A stretch of 64,000 nucleotides of DNA from Roseovarius nubinhibens ISM (GTDB lineage: Bacteria; Pseudomonadota; Alphaproteobacteria; Rhodobacterales; Rhodobacteraceae), in the NCBI RefSeq assembly GCF_000152625.1, contig NZ_CH724156.1, forward strand, positions 566,966 through 630,965. Direction: 5' to 3'. Each line of letters begins with the position of its first letter. Position 1 is the stretch's first letter. The notes beneath the pieces were generated by a model. That model saw only the letters and a program-made list of their open reading frames with translations. It was not told the origin of the DNA and ran no database searches. This document shows, piece after piece, positions 7,894 to 16,854 of the stretch. Both the position numbers and the translations under genes were made by a program.

Positions 7894-10509
7894 ATGGGGA
7901 AACCGCTAGATAACGGCACCGGGGATACCGGGCCGGACGACACCAACCTCGAAGATTTCGTCGCCGACAGCGACACCGGCGGCCGCCAGCCACAGGACGC
8001 ATTCGGCCGTGCCGCGCTCTGGTATATCCCGCTGGTCTGGTCGCTCTATCAGCTCTGGATTGCCTCGCCGCTGCCCTTCATTCTCGGCGTTGGCGTGTGG
8101 AACGACACCCAGACCCGCGCCATTCACCTCGGCTTTGCCGTGCTCCTGGCCTTCCTCGCCTTTCCCGGCCTGAAATCGAGCCCGCGCCACCATATCCCCG
8201 CCGTGACCTGGGTCGTGGCGATCATCGGCGCGCTGGCCGCCTCCTATCTCTTCTACGCCTATAGCGGCGTCGCCGCGCGTTCCGGCGCGCCCAACACCAC
8301 CGACATCATCGTCGCCGTGATCGGCATCGTGCTGCTGCTCGAAGCGGCCCGGCGCTCGCTCGGCTTCCCGCTGATGGGGGTGGCGCTCTTCTTCCTCGCC
8401 TATGTCTTCTTCGGCTCCTGGTCGGGCCTGCCCGAAGTGGTGCAGTGGAAAGGCGCCTCGCTCGAAAAGGCGATGTCGCATATGTGGCTCACCACCGAAG
8501 GCGTCTTCGGCGTGGCGCTCGGCGTCTCCTCGGGCTTTGTCTTTCTCTTCGTGCTCTTCGGCGCGCTGCTCAACCAGGCAGGGGCCGGCAATTACTTCCT
8601 GAAACTCGCCTTCGCGGCATTGGGCCACCTGCGCGGCGGCCCGGCCAAGGCGGCCGTCATCGCCTCGGCGGCGACCGGGCTGATCTCCGGCTCGTCCATC
8701 GCCAATGTGGTGACCACCGGCACCTTCACCATCCCGCTGATGAAAAAGGTGGGCTTTCCCGCGACCAAGGCGGGCGCGGTCGAGGTCTCGAGCTCGATCA
8801 ACGGCGTGCTGACCCCGCCGGTGATGGGGGCCGTGGCCTTCCTGATGACCGAATATGTCGGCATCTCCTATGTCGAGGTGGTCAAGACCGCCATCGTCCC
8901 GGCGGCGATCTCCTATATCGCGCTGGTCTATATCGTCCATCTCGAAGCGCTCAAGATGGGCATGACCGGCACCAGCCGGATGCACCCGCTCAAATTCATG
9001 CTCGGGGCGATCTTCATCATCGCCATCTCGATCGTCATCGCCGGCGGCACGCTCTTTCTCTGCGGCGTGATCGTCGATGTGATGCAATCCCTGCTGGGCG
9101 AGGCCTCGACCTGGGTGATCGTGGTGCTCATGGCGGTGGCCTATCTCGCCGCCGTGCGCTTTGCCGCCAAGGGGCCCGATCTCGACGCCAGCGCCGAGAG
9201 CATGGAATCGCTGCCCCCCACCGGCGAGATCTTCAAGACCGGCATCCATTACATCATGCCGATCCTGCTGCTCATGTACCTGCTGATGATCGAGCGCAAA
9301 TCGCCCGGCCTCTCGGCCTTCTGGTCCTCCATCGCGATGCTGGTGATCCTCGCCACGCAAAAACCGCTCAAGGCCTTCTTCCGCGGCCAGACCGACGTCA
9401 TGGCGCGGCTCCGCGAAGGCTATGACGACATCACCGAAGGTCTGATCATCGGCGCCCGCAACATGATCGGCCTCGCCGCCGCCATGGGCGTCGCGGGCAT
9501 TATCGTCGGCGCCGTCACCCTCACCGGCATCGGTCAGGTCATGGCGGAATTCGTCGAATTCCTCTCCGGCGGCAATCTGCTCGCGATGCTGTTCTTCGTG
9601 GCGCTGATCTCCATCGTCCTCGGCATGGGCCTGCCGACCACCGCGAACTATATCGTGGTCAGCTCGCTGATGGCCGGGGTGGTGGTCGAACTGGGCGCGC
9701 AGAACGGGCTCATCGTGCCGCTGGTGGCGGTGCATATGTTCGTCTTCTACTTCGGGATCATGGCGGATGTGACGCCGCCAGTGGGGCTGGCAAGCTTTGC
9801 CGCCGCCGCGATCTCCAAGGGCGATCCGCTGCGCACCGGCTTTCAGGCCTTCTTCTACTCGATCCGCACCGCGCTGCTGCCCTTCCTGTTCATCTTCAAC
9901 ACGGATCTGCTGCTGATCGACGTCGGCCCCTACAAGGCGGTGTTCATCTTCGTGGTGGCCACCATCGCCATGCTGCTCTTCGCGGCGGGGACGATGAACT
10001 ATTTCCTGGTGCGCTCGCGCCTCTGGGAAAGCGCGGCGCTGCTCCTGGTGGCCTTCACCCTGTTTCAGCCGGGCTTCTTCCTCGACCGGCTGCAGCCTGA
10101 ATTCGCCACCCGCGCCCCGGGCGAGATCTTCACCCTGGCCGAACAGGCCCCCGATGGGGCCTCGGTGCGGGTGCGCCTGATGGGCGAGGACCTCAACGGC
10201 GACCCGGTGGATGCGCGCTACCTGCTGCCGCTGGGCGAGGCCGGCGGCGATGGCGCGACCCGCCTCTTCGACGGGGCCGGCATCGAATTCCGCGAGGAAG
10301 ACGGCGATCTCTTCGTCGACAACCTCAACTTCGGCGGCCCCTCGGAACAGCTCGGCATCGACTTCGACTGGCAATTGGCCGAACTCGAAGTCCCCGCCGA
10401 CCGGGTCTACAAGGAGGTGTTCTACCTCCCGGCCCTGCTGCTTCTGGGCCTGATCGTCCTGCTGCAGCTGCGCCGCAAACGCCACGCGCCGGAAGGAGTT
10501 CCCGCATGA
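7894..10509 (+). CDS. TRAP transporter permease, 4TM/12TM fusion (TAXI type)
   Basis: A long polytopic inner-membrane protein (871 residues) in which the small DctQ-like and large DctM-like subunits are fused, as is usual for TAXI systems. The DctM part carries conserved stretches such as GLISGSSIANVVTTGTF and GLPTTANYIVVSSL. A GGGAGAGGG ribosome-binding site precedes the ATG. After the last DctM helices (about residue 720) there is a roughly 115-residue non-membrane segment and then a final helix near residues 850-862. The stop codon overlaps the start of the Usp-like gene (ATGA). It works with the receptor encoded just upstream. Confidence 0.93.
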   Translation: MGKPLDNGTGDTGPDDTNLEDFVADSDTGGRQPQDAFGRAALWYIPLVWSLYQLWIASPLPFILGVGVWNDTQTRAIHLGFAVLLAFLAFPGLKSSPRHHIPAVTWVVAIIGALAASYLFYAYSGVAARSGAPNTTDIIVAVIGIVLLLEAARRSLGFPLMGVALFFLAYVFFGSWSGLPEVVQWKGASLEKAMSHMWLTTEGVFGVALGVSSGFVFLFVLFGALLNQAGAGNYFLKLAFAALGHLRGGPAKAAVIASAATGLISGSSIANVVTTGTFTIPLMKKVGFPATKAGAVEVSSSINGVLTPPVMGAVAFLMTEYVGISYVEVVKTAIVPAAISYIALVYIVHLEALKMGMTGTSRMHPLKFMLGAIFIIAISIVIAGGTLFLCGVIVDVMQSLLGEASTWVIVVLMAVAYLAAVRFAAKGPDLDASAESMESLPPTGEIFKTGIHYIMPILLLMYLLMIERKSPGLSAFWSSIAMLVILATQKPLKAFFRGQTDVMARLREGYDDITEGLIIGARNMIGLAAAMGVAGIIVGAVTLTGIGQVMAEFVEFLSGGNLLAMLFFVALISIVLGMGLPTTANYIVVSSLMAGVVVELGAQNGLIVPLVAVHMFVFYFGIMADVTPPVGLASFAAAAISKGDPLRTGFQAFFYSIRTALLPFLFIFNTDLLLIDVGPYKAVFIFVVATIAMLLFAAGTMNYFLVRSRLWESAALLLVAFTLFQPGFFLDRLQPEFATRAPGEIFTLAEQAPDGASVRVRLMGEDLNGDPVDARYLLPLGEAGGDGATRLFDGAGIEFREEDGDLFVDNLNFGGPSEQLGIDFDWQLAELEVPADRVYKEVFYLPALLLLGLIVLLQLRRKRHAPEGVPA

Positions 10510-10934
10510 CCAAACACATCCTCTGCGCCGTCGATCTGTCGCATATCGACACCGAAGACAAACTGCTGCGCGCCGCCGCCGATCTGGCCAAATTCTACGG
10601 CGCCTCGCTGAGCGTGGTGAGCGTGGTGCCCGATTACGGTATGTCCATCGTCGGATCCTATTTCCGCGATGGCACGATGAAAGAGGCGGTCGCCGCCGCC
10701 GACCAGCAGCTGCATGATTTCGTCCGCGACACCCTGCCCGATTTCGGCCGGGTGCAGCATATCATCGAGGTCGGCACGATCTATGAAATGATCCTCGGCG
10801 CGATCAAGAAGTCCAAGGCCGATCTCGTGGTGGTGGGGGCGCATAAACCCGACCTCATCGACCGGCTGCAAGGCCCGAACTCGGCCCGCGTCGCGCGCTA
10901 CGCGCCGTGCTCGGTGCTGGTCTACCGCGGCTGA
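10506..10934 (+). CDS. Universal stress protein (UspA family), TRAP-associated
   Basis: A 142-residue single UspA domain beginning MTKHILCAVDLS and ending in an ATP-loop-like segment LVVVGAHKPDLIDRLQGP followed by APCSVLVYRG. Its start overlaps the permease stop by 4 bp, so it is the last gene of the TRAP operon and is translationally coupled. The precedent is TeaD, the Usp protein encoded with the Halomonas ectoine TRAP transporter, which modulates transport. A similar role is inferred here. A strong terminator follows at once. Confidence 0.9.
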   Translation: MTKHILCAVDLSHIDTEDKLLRAAADLAKFYGASLSVVSVVPDYGMSIVGSYFRDGTMKEAVAAADQQLHDFVRDTLPDFGRVQHIIEVGTIYEMILGAIKKSKADLVVVGAHKPDLIDRLQGPNSARVARYAPCSVLVYRG

Positions 10935-10953
10935 TCCACCGCCCCACAACCGC

Positions 10954-10994
10954 AAAACGCCCGGCGCCTCTCAGGCTTCCGGGCGTTTTCTTTT
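10954..10994 (+). terminator. Rho-independent terminator after the TAXI-TRAP operon
   Basis: An 11-bp perfect stem, AAAACGCCCGG pairing with CCGGGCGTTTT, with a 14-nt loop and a CTTTT tail, starts 20 bp after the Usp stop codon. The A-run on the 5' side also makes it usable from the other strand, where the ABC exporter genes end about 70 bp away. Confidence 0.85.
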
Positions 10995-11063
10995 GCCGCG
11001 CCTTCTTCTGGCCAGATACATCCCGGGGGAGGCCGCAAGGCCGGGGGCAGCGCCCCCAGACCC

Positions 11064-11825
11064 TCAGCTCCGGATGCGATAGCCGGTGCGGAAAATCGCA
11101 TAGACCGCCAACAGGCACAGCCCGGTGAAGATCGCAATCGCCGCAAGGCTCGCCGCCACCGGCACATCCGCCATGCCAAAGAACGCCCAGCGGAACCCCG
11201 AGACGAGATAGACCACCGGGTTGAACAGCGTCACGGTCTGCCACGCCGGCGGCAGCATCGAGATCGAATAGAACGCGCCGCCGAGAAACACCAAAGGCGT
11301 GATCACCAACAGCGGGATGAGCTGCAATTGCTGGAAATTCTCCGCCCAGATCCCGATGATGAACCCAAAGAGCGAAAACGACACGCAGGTCAGGATCAAA
11401 AAGGCCAGCATCGCCCCGGGATGCGCGATCCGCAGATCGACAAAGAACCACGCGGTCAGCAGGATCACCACCCCGATCATCAGCGCCTTGGTCGCCGCCG
11501 CCCCGACATAGCCGATCACCACTTCGAGGAAATTCACCGGCGCCGACAAGAGCTCGAAGATCGTGCCGATGAATTTCGGGAAATAGATGCCAAAACTGGC
11601 GTTGCTGATGCCTTGGGTCATCACGCTGAGCATGATCAGACCCGGCACGATGAACGCGCCATAGCTCACCCCTTCCACCTCGGAAATCCGGCTGCCGATG
11701 GCCGCGCCAAACACCACGAAATAGAGCGTGGTGGAAATCACCGGCGACAGCAGGCTCTCCATCAACGTGCGAAAGAACCGCTTCATTTCATAGACATAGA
11801 TCGCCCAGATCGCGTGCCAGTTCAT
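11064..11825 (-). CDS. ABC-2 type transporter permease
   Basis: This 253-residue protein has about six transmembrane helices and the ABC-2 family signature region between them (a [19 protein letters not shown] stretch near residue 180). It starts [20 protein letters not shown], the usual amphipathic opening of drug/polysaccharide/lipid ABC-2 permeases. Its ATG overlaps the stop of the ATPase gene (ATGA), so the pair is translationally coupled. It should form an exporter with that ATPase. The substrate is unknown; no biosynthetic gene is adjacent. Confidence 0.92.
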   Translation of the reverse strand: MNWHAIWAIYVYEMKRFFRTLMESLLSPVISTTLYFVVFGAAIGSRISEVEGVSYGAFIVPGLIMLSVMTQGISNASFGIYFPKFIGTIFELLSAPVNFLEVVIGYVGAAATKALMIGVVILLTAWFFVDLRIAHPGAMLAFLILTCVSFSLFGFIIGIWAENFQQLQLIPLLVITPLVFLGGAFYSISMLPPAWQTVTLFNPVVYLVSGFRWAFFGMADVPVAASLAAIAIFTGLCLLAVYAIFRTGYRIRS

Positions 11826-12751
11826 GCCCCGCCCTCCTTGATGAGCCCCACGAAAATATCCTCAAGACTGCTCTGCGTCGTCGCCAGATCGCGCAGGCCG
11901 AGCCCCGCGGCGCTCAGATCCTGCAAGAGCCGGGTGATGCCGGTCCCCTCGCCTTGCGTGCTATAGGCATAGATCAACGTCTCGCCCCCCGCCCCAAGCC
12001 GCAGATCCCACCGCGCCAGCGCCTCGGGCAGCGCCGCCACCGGCTCGGTCAGCTCGATGGTCAGCTCCTTGCAGCCCATCCGCCGCATCAGCGCCGCCTT
12101 CTCCTCGACGAGCAGGATTTGCCCGCCATTGATCACCGCCACCCGGTCGGCAATCGCCTCGGCCTCTTCGATGTAATGTGTCGTCAGGATGATCGTGACG
12201 CCCTGCGCCTTGAGCTCCGCCACCACGTCCCACATGTCGCGGCGCAGCTCGACATCGACCCCCGCCGTCGGCTCGTCGAGAAACAGCACCCGCGGCTCAT
12301 GGCAGAGCGCCTTGGCAATGAGCACCCGCCGCTTCATCCCGCCCGACAGCTCGCGGATCCGGGCATGACGCTTGTCCCAAAGGCTGAGCTGACGCAGGAT
12401 CCGCTCGATGAGCGCCTCATCCTTGCCGTAGCCAAACAGACCGCGCGAAAACCGCACCGTGTTGATCACCTTCTCGAACGGCTCGAGCGCCACCTCCTGC
12501 GGCACCAGCCCGATCATCGCCCGCGCGCCGCGATAGTCCTCGACCACGTCAAACCCGCCGACCCGCGCCGTGCCGCCCGTCGGCTGCACGATGCCACAGA
12601 GCGCCGAGATCAGCGTCGTCTTGCCCGCCCCGTTGGGACCGAGCAGCGCCAATATCTCGCCCTCTTCAATGGCGAGATCGACACCCTTGAGCGCCTGAAA
12701 CCCGCCCTTATAGGTCTTGGTCAGACCCGAAACCTCTACGATCGCCGTCAT
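11822..12751 (-). CDS. ABC-2 transporter ATP-binding protein
   Basis: A 309-residue ATPase with Walker [10 protein letters not shown], the ABC signature LSGGMKRR and Walker [11 protein letters not shown], followed by an H-loop [11 protein letters not shown]-terminal extension of about 90 residues after the nucleotide-binding domain is typical of exporter ATPases. The start at 12751 is chosen because AGGAG lies seven bases before the ATG and the protein then opens with the usual domain sequence ([14 protein letters not shown]). A longer frame reaches 12865 but adds no conserved sequence. It is partnered with the overlapping permease gene. Confidence 0.93.
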   Translation of the reverse strand: MTAIVEVSGLTKTYKGGFQALKGVDLAIEEGEILALLGPNGAGKTTLISALCGIVQPTGGTARVGGFDVVEDYRGARAMIGLVPQEVALEPFEKVINTVRFSRGLFGYGKDEALIERILRQLSLWDKRHARIRELSGGMKRRVLIAKALCHEPRVLFLDEPTAGVDVELRRDMWDVVAELKAQGVTIILTTHYIEEAEAIADRVAVINGGQILLVEEKAALMRRMGCKELTIELTEPVAALPEALARWDLRLGAGGETLIYAYSTQGEGTGITRLLQDLSAAGLGLRDLATTQSSLEDIFVGLIKEGGA

Positions 12752-12975
12752 GGCCCTGCTCCTGCTGTGCTGCCAAAGGCCTAAGCCATCCGGTCGATGC
12801 GCGAAAGAGAGGATGTCGCAGGGGTCACCGTGCAGCCCTGCACAGATCCCCGCTGCTGATCCCACCTGTCAGCAGCCTCCCTTAGGCCCGCTCAGACCCG
12901 GGCCGCCAGACCCCGCCCACTTGCCGCGTGACAGCCCCGCCACCCCCGCCTAGTGTGACCGCGAAAGGAGCCCCC

Positions 12976-13956
12976 ATGCACAGCGACGCGCCCAACCCCG
13001 CCATCGGCATCGCCTTCATGCTGATCGGCATCACCGCGATCTCGGTCAATGACATGCTGATCAAGTTCCTCTCGGGCGGCTACCCGCTGCATCAGATGGT
13101 CTTCACCCGCTCCGCCATCGGCATCCTCTTCAGCCTCGCGCTGGTCCGCTACGAAGGCGGCTGGCACCTCCTGCGCACCAAACGCCCCGGCCTGCATATC
13201 CTGCGCGGGCTGATGATCGTGACGGCCAACATGTCCTTCTTCACCGCGCTGGCGGTGCTCGATCTGGCGGAAACAACCGCGATCTTCTTTATCTCGCCCT
13301 TGCTGATCACGCTCCTGAGCATCCCGTTCCTGGGCGAAAAGGTCGGCCCCTACCGGATCGGCGCGGTGGTCGTGGGCCTCATCGGCGTGATCATCGTGAC
13401 CCGGCCCTGGGCGGGCGGCGCCGAACGTGACGCGCCCTTCTTCGTCTATCTCTTGCCGGTGATCGGCGCGCTCGCCTATGCCATCACCCAGCTTCTGACC
13501 CGCAAGCTCGGCGTCACCACCCGAGGCTCGGCCCTCGCGGTCTATCTGCAAGGCATGTTCCTGATCGTCGGCGCGCTCTTCTGGCTCGTCGCGGGCGATG
13601 GCCGCTATCACGACATGGTCGAGGCCGAGAGCCTGCGCTTTCTCCTGCGCCCGTGGATCTGGCCCGAGGGCAATGACCGCTGGCTCTTCCTGACGCTGGG
13701 GCTTGTGGCGGGGGTGGTGGGCTATTCCATGTCGCAGGCCTATCGCCTCTCGAACGCCGCCACCGTCGCGCCCTTTGAATACACCGGCCTGCCGCTGGCG
13801 ATCTTCTGGGGCTTCATGATCTTCGGCAATCTGCCGGGGCTGAGCACCAGCCTCGGCATCGCGCTGATCCTTGGCGCGGGGCTTTTCGTCTTCCTGCGCG
13901 AACGCCGTCTTGGCCGCCCCATCGCCGCCGCGCGCCGCACGCAAAAACGGCTCTGA
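12976..13956 (+). CDS. DMT superfamily permease (EamA domains)
   Basis: A 326-residue inner-membrane protein with ten predicted helices in two EamA repeats, opening MHSDAPNPAIGIAFMLIG. A GAAAGGAG ribosome-binding site sits just before the chosen ATG. It is divergent from the ABC-2 exporter pair and convergent with the cupin gene. Family members export amino acids, nucleosides or other metabolites; nothing in the sequence narrows this. It could belong functionally with the cupin/flavin oxidase set, but it is transcribed towards them, not with them. Confidence 0.88.
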   Translation: MHSDAPNPAIGIAFMLIGITAISVNDMLIKFLSGGYPLHQMVFTRSAIGILFSLALVRYEGGWHLLRTKRPGLHILRGLMIVTANMSFFTALAVLDLAETTAIFFISPLLITLLSIPFLGEKVGPYRIGAVVVGLIGVIIVTRPWAGGAERDAPFFVYLLPVIGALAYAITQLLTRKLGVTTRGSALAVYLQGMFLIVGALFWLVAGDGRYHDMVEAESLRFLLRPWIWPEGNDRWLFLTLGLVAGVVGYSMSQAYRLSNAATVAPFEYTGLPLAIFWGFMIFGNLPGLSTSLGIALILGAGLFVFLRERRLGRPIAAARRTQKRL

Positions 13957-13972
13957 GAGGTCTCGCAGGGGC

Positions 13973-14027
13973 ACCGACGCGATACCGACGTAGTACCGCC
14001 GCGCTGCCGATGCCCCGTTTTCACCGG
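13973..14027. repeat. Intergenic repeat copy A, four 11-bp units
   Basis: Between two convergent genes lie four consecutive 11-bp units with cores ACCGACG, ACCGACG, ACCGCCG and GCCGATG. The same architecture recurs near 20,112, 41,885 and 52,736. In this copy the last unit also forms one arm of a hairpin (CGATGCC near 14,008 with GGCATCG near 14,043), possibly serving as a terminator for one or both genes. Confidence 0.6.
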
Positions 14028-14050
14028 GTTTTCACCGGGGAGGCATCGCC

Positions 14051-14425
14051 TCAGACGAGGCTGCTCACCACGAAGGATTTGCGGATATAGCGCGGCACAT
14101 GCCACTCCATCTCGAGCCCCGCCTGCATCACGAAACTGTCGCCCGCCTTGACGGTCCGGGTCTCGCCACTGGCCAAAACGGTGATCTCCGCCTCGCCCTC
14201 GAGGATGTGACAGAACTCGGTATAGCCCTCCATGGTGACCCGGAACCGCCCCTCGGTACAGTCCCACTGACCGAATTTCGACCCGGTCTGCGCATCGTCA
14301 CAATAGAGCCAAACGCCCTCTTTCGCCTCGCCCGACACGAGCCGCTCGGTCGTCGGTTTCGTCACCTTCTCCACCTCGGGCTGCCCGAAAAGGACAAAGG
14401 CAGGTGCTGTCGCTTGATCTTTCAT
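14051..14425 (-). CDS. Cupin domain protein
   Basis: A 124-residue single-domain cupin of the Cupin_3 type. The segment GYTEFCHILEGEAEITV and the downstream GDSFVMQAGLEMEWHV correspond to the two cupin motifs. The start follows an AAGGAAA ribosome-binding site. It lies 30 bp downstream of the flavin oxidase gene on the same strand and is very likely co-transcribed with it. Related small cupins often accompany amine or ureide oxidases and may handle or isomerise a reactive product. No specific reaction can be assigned. Confidence 0.85.
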   Translation of the reverse strand: MKDQATAPAFVLFGQPEVEKVTKPTTERLVSGEAKEGVWLYCDDAQTGSKFGQWDCTEGRFRVTMEGYTEFCHILEGEAEITVLASGETRTVKAGDSFVMQAGLEMEWHVPRYIRKSFVVSSLV

Positions 14426-14455
14426 CTCACTGGTTTCCTTATGTAAATCGCGGGC

Positions 14456-15760
14456 CTACCGCGTTTCCAGATAATCCATCATCTTCATCGTCCAGATCGC
14501 CGGCCCCATGCCGAGCCGCTTGATCCCGCGCCACGGCACAGGCCGGATCGGCGTCACCGGAAAGGCCAGACTCTCCGCCGGCGCGCCAAGCGCCCGCTCC
14601 GCCAGAACCCGCCCCATCACCGACGACAGCGCCACGCCCCGCCCGTTATAGCCGAACCCCGCCAAGAGCCCCGGCTGCGGCTCATGCAGATGCGGCAGGT
14701 GATCATCGGTGAGCGCGATATGCCCGCCCCAGCGATACTCCCAGCGCACCCCCTTCAGCATCGGATAGACCCGTTCGGCATCGCGCCGGAGCCAGTCGAA
14801 CCCGGCAAAGACATCCGGCTTCACCAGCCGCCCCATGCTGCCATAAACGATCCGATTGTCCGGCTCTCTGCGGCCAAACATGATGACCCGGCGGCTGTCG
14901 GAAATCGTGTGGCCTTGCGGCAGTATCTCATTGATAACACTGTCTTCCAGAGGCTCGCTGGCGATCTGCACCGGCGTCGCGGGCAGAAGCGAGCGGCGCA
15001 ACCCGGGCACCAGATCGCTGCTATAGGCGTTGGTCGCCACGATCACCATCGGCGCCCGCACCACCCCCTCTTTGCTCCGCAGCTCCCAGACACCGCCAGA
15101 GGCCCGGCTGAGATCCGTCACCGGGCTCTGGCCAAAGATCCGCGCCCCATGTCGCCGCGCCGCCTCGGCAAAGCCCTGCGCCAGCATCAAGGGCTGCACC
15201 GCGCCGCCGCGCGGGCTCACCACCCCCGACCGATAGGCCCGCGTGCCCGCCATCGCCCACAGCGCCTCGCCCTCGACCAGCTCGAACTCCGCCCCCATCG
15301 CCCGCCACGCCGCCACATCGCGCAGCGCCGCCTGATGCGCCTTGGCCGAATGGATCACCCGGAGCCAGCCGTTTTGCCGCGCCTGACAGTCGATGCCATG
15401 CCGCGCGATCGTGTCAAAGAGATCATCCGCTGATTTGAGCGAGGCCTCCGCCAGCCGCTCGAAATGCTGCGCCCCGAGCAGCTTGCGCAGCTGTTCCGGC
15501 CCGTTGAACGGCATCATCGGGTTGACCTGCCCGCCATTGCGCCCCGAGGCACCCCAGCCGACATCGCCCGCGTCCACCACCACCACGTCGCTGCCCGCCT
15601 GCGCCAGCTCCAACGCCGCGCGCAAACCGGTGAACCCGGCGCCGATGATGGCCACATCGGCCCGTTGCTCTCCCTCGAGCCGGGGACTCGGGGCCACGAA
15701 GGGCGCGGTGGCCCGCCAAAGCGACTCTGGCCAGGGGCCTGCGATCCGGGGCGCTGCCAT
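14456..15760 (-). CDS. DAO-family FAD-dependent oxidoreductase (PuuB/DadA-like amine oxidase)
   Basis: A 434-residue flavoprotein with the dinucleotide-binding motif VAIIGAGFTGLRAALELA near residue 36 and a GWGASGRNGGQVNP segment typical of gamma-glutamylputrescine oxidase-type and related oxidases. The C-terminal GFGYNGRGVALSSVMG is the second FAD-contacting motif. It would oxidise a secondary or primary amine to an imine or aldehyde with peroxide or quinol formation. The gene follows the IclR regulator on the same strand after a 58-bp gap that contains a perfect inverted repeat. It is upstream of the cupin and divergent from the ABC importer, so import and oxidation of an amine or sulfonate is a plausible shared task. 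Confidence 0.88.
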   Translation of the reverse strand: MAAPRIAGPWPESLWRATAPFVAPSPRLEGEQRADVAIIGAGFTGLRAALELAQAGSDVVVVDAGDVGWGASGRNGGQVNPMMPFNGPEQLRKLLGAQHFERLAEASLKSADDLFDTIARHGIDCQARQNGWLRVIHSAKAHQAALRDVAAWRAMGAEFELVEGEALWAMAGTRAYRSGVVSPRGGAVQPLMLAQGFAEAARRHGARIFGQSPVTDLSRASGGVWELRSKEGVVRAPMVIVATNAYSSDLVPGLRRSLLPATPVQIASEPLEDSVINEILPQGHTISDSRRVIMFGRREPDNRIVYGSMGRLVKPDVFAGFDWLRRDAERVYPMLKGVRWEYRWGGHIALTDDHLPHLHEPQPGLLAGFGYNGRGVALSSVMGRVLAERALGAPAESLAFPVTPIRPVPWRGIKRLGMGPAIWTMKMMDYLETR

Positions 15761-15767
15761 GATGATC

Positions 15768-15803
15768 TCTCACATTGCGGAACTGCCCTATCATTATGTG
15801 AGA
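15768..15803. promoter_or_regulatory. Inverted repeat upstream of the flavin oxidase, with an embedded motif shared with the ABC promoter
   Basis: TCTCACAT (15768-15775) and ATGTGAGA (15796-15803) form a perfect 8-bp inverted repeat separated by 20 bp, just before the oxidase start. Inside it, on the minus strand, is TTCCGCAATGTGA, which matches TTCCGCAATGCGA at 16765-16777 in the IclR/ABC divergent region in 12 of 13 positions. This is a likely regulator site. Confidence 0.45.
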
Positions 15804-15818
15804 GTTACCGGCTTTGCG

Positions 15819-16598
15819 TCAAGCCTCTTCCTCTTCCGGTGCCCAGCCGATCTGCTGCGAGATCCGCTTGACCCCGTCGAGCAGATCCCCCGCCCGCGCG
15901 ATCACCGCCTCGGGGCTCGCATCCCGGTCCAGAGACCACAGCGACACGGCCGCGATCACATCGCCTTTTTCGTCCCGAACCGGGGCCGCCATGCCGGTGA
16001 TCTGCAGGAACTCTTCGCGCAGCGCCGTGCCATAGCCCCGCGCCTGCGTCAGCAGCAGATCGCGCTCCACCTGCTGCCGCGAGGTGAGCGTATATTCGGT
16101 ATATTTATCATAGGTGATCTGCCCCAGAAGCTCGTCCCGCCGGGCCGGGGGCGCAAAGGCCAGAAACACCTTGCCCGCCGCCGTACAATGCAATGGCGCA
16201 TGGTCTCCCGCCCGCGCCGCGAGCCGGATCGGCACATGGTCTTCGGTGCGCAGATAGAGGATCGAATTGCCGTCCAGAATGGACAGCGCCGCGTTGAGCC
16301 CGGTCACGTCATTGAGCCGCAGCATCTCGTCCCCCGCGAGCTTTTGCAGATCGATTCGCCGCCAGGCCGAACGCGCCCATTGATGCAGCCGCGTCCCCGT
16401 CCGATAGGTGCGATTCGCCGTGTCATATTCCGCCAGCCCCTCGCTGATCAGCACCGCGAGGATGCGGTGACAGGAGGATTTTACGAACCCCGTAGCTTCG
16501 ACGACTTCGGAAAATTGCATCGGCGTTTTTGCGACGGACAAAACATCCATCACCTTGGCGCATTTGCTGACGATTGAACTGCTTGGTGCTTTTGCCAT
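15819..16598 (-). CDS. IclR family transcriptional regulator
   Basis: A 259-residue regulator with an N-terminal winged helix (about residues 10-70, recognition segment around GFVKSSCHRILAVL) and a C-terminal IclR effector-binding domain. The start at 16598 is supported by GGGAGG nine bases upstream; the frame is open further back but without conserved sequence. It is divergent from the taurine/nitrate-type ABC importer and upstream of the flavin oxidase and cupin, and probably controls all of them. Candidate sites are described at 15768 and 16755. Confidence 0.92.
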   Translation of the reverse strand: MAKAPSSSIVSKCAKVMDVLSVAKTPMQFSEVVEATGFVKSSCHRILAVLISEGLAEYDTANRTYRTGTRLHQWARSAWRRIDLQKLAGDEMLRLNDVTGLNAALSILDGNSILYLRTEDHVPIRLAARAGDHAPLHCTAAGKVFLAFAPPARRDELLGQITYDKYTEYTLTSRQQVERDLLLTQARGYGTALREEFLQITGMAAPVRDEKGDVIAAVSLWSLDRDASPEAVIARAGDLLDGVKRISQQIGWAPEEEEA

Positions 16599-16754
16599 GA
16601 CATCGACCTCCCGTAATACGGAACTACTGGACATATGATTTCCTGACAAGTGGGTATTTAATGATGCCAGTTTTACGATTTCACTGCTCAAGTCGCCCGG
16701 CGTCTGCCCCAACGGCATTGACGGCGCTAACAGCGACAAACTAATCTCGCCCAT

Positions 16755-16777
16755 CGGAATAGCATTCCGCAATGCGA
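16755..16777. promoter_or_regulatory. Candidate IclR operator: CGGAAT-AGC-ATTCCG palindrome plus shared motif
   Basis: A perfect 6-bp inverted repeat with a 3-bp spacer (16755-16769) overlaps TTCCGCAATGCGA (16765-16777). It lies 78-100 bp before the ABC receptor start in the region divergent from the IclR gene. GGAAT/ATTCC symmetry resembles known IclR-type operators. A related sequence, TTCCGTATTACGG on the minus strand, lies near 16,610-16,622 just upstream of the IclR start. Confidence 0.45.
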
Positions 16778-16854
16778 AATAACAGATCGGGTCCTCCGGT
16801 GCGTGCCATGCGGCACAATCACCGGGCAAGCCCAACAGGAGAGAGAGAATTAAC

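Noticed and set aside
7906..10485. An 859-codon open frame on the minus strand opposite the TAXI permease
   Set aside because: Its translation is rich in His, Asp, Glu, Arg and Gly with no family features, as expected for the antisense of a GC-rich membrane protein gene.
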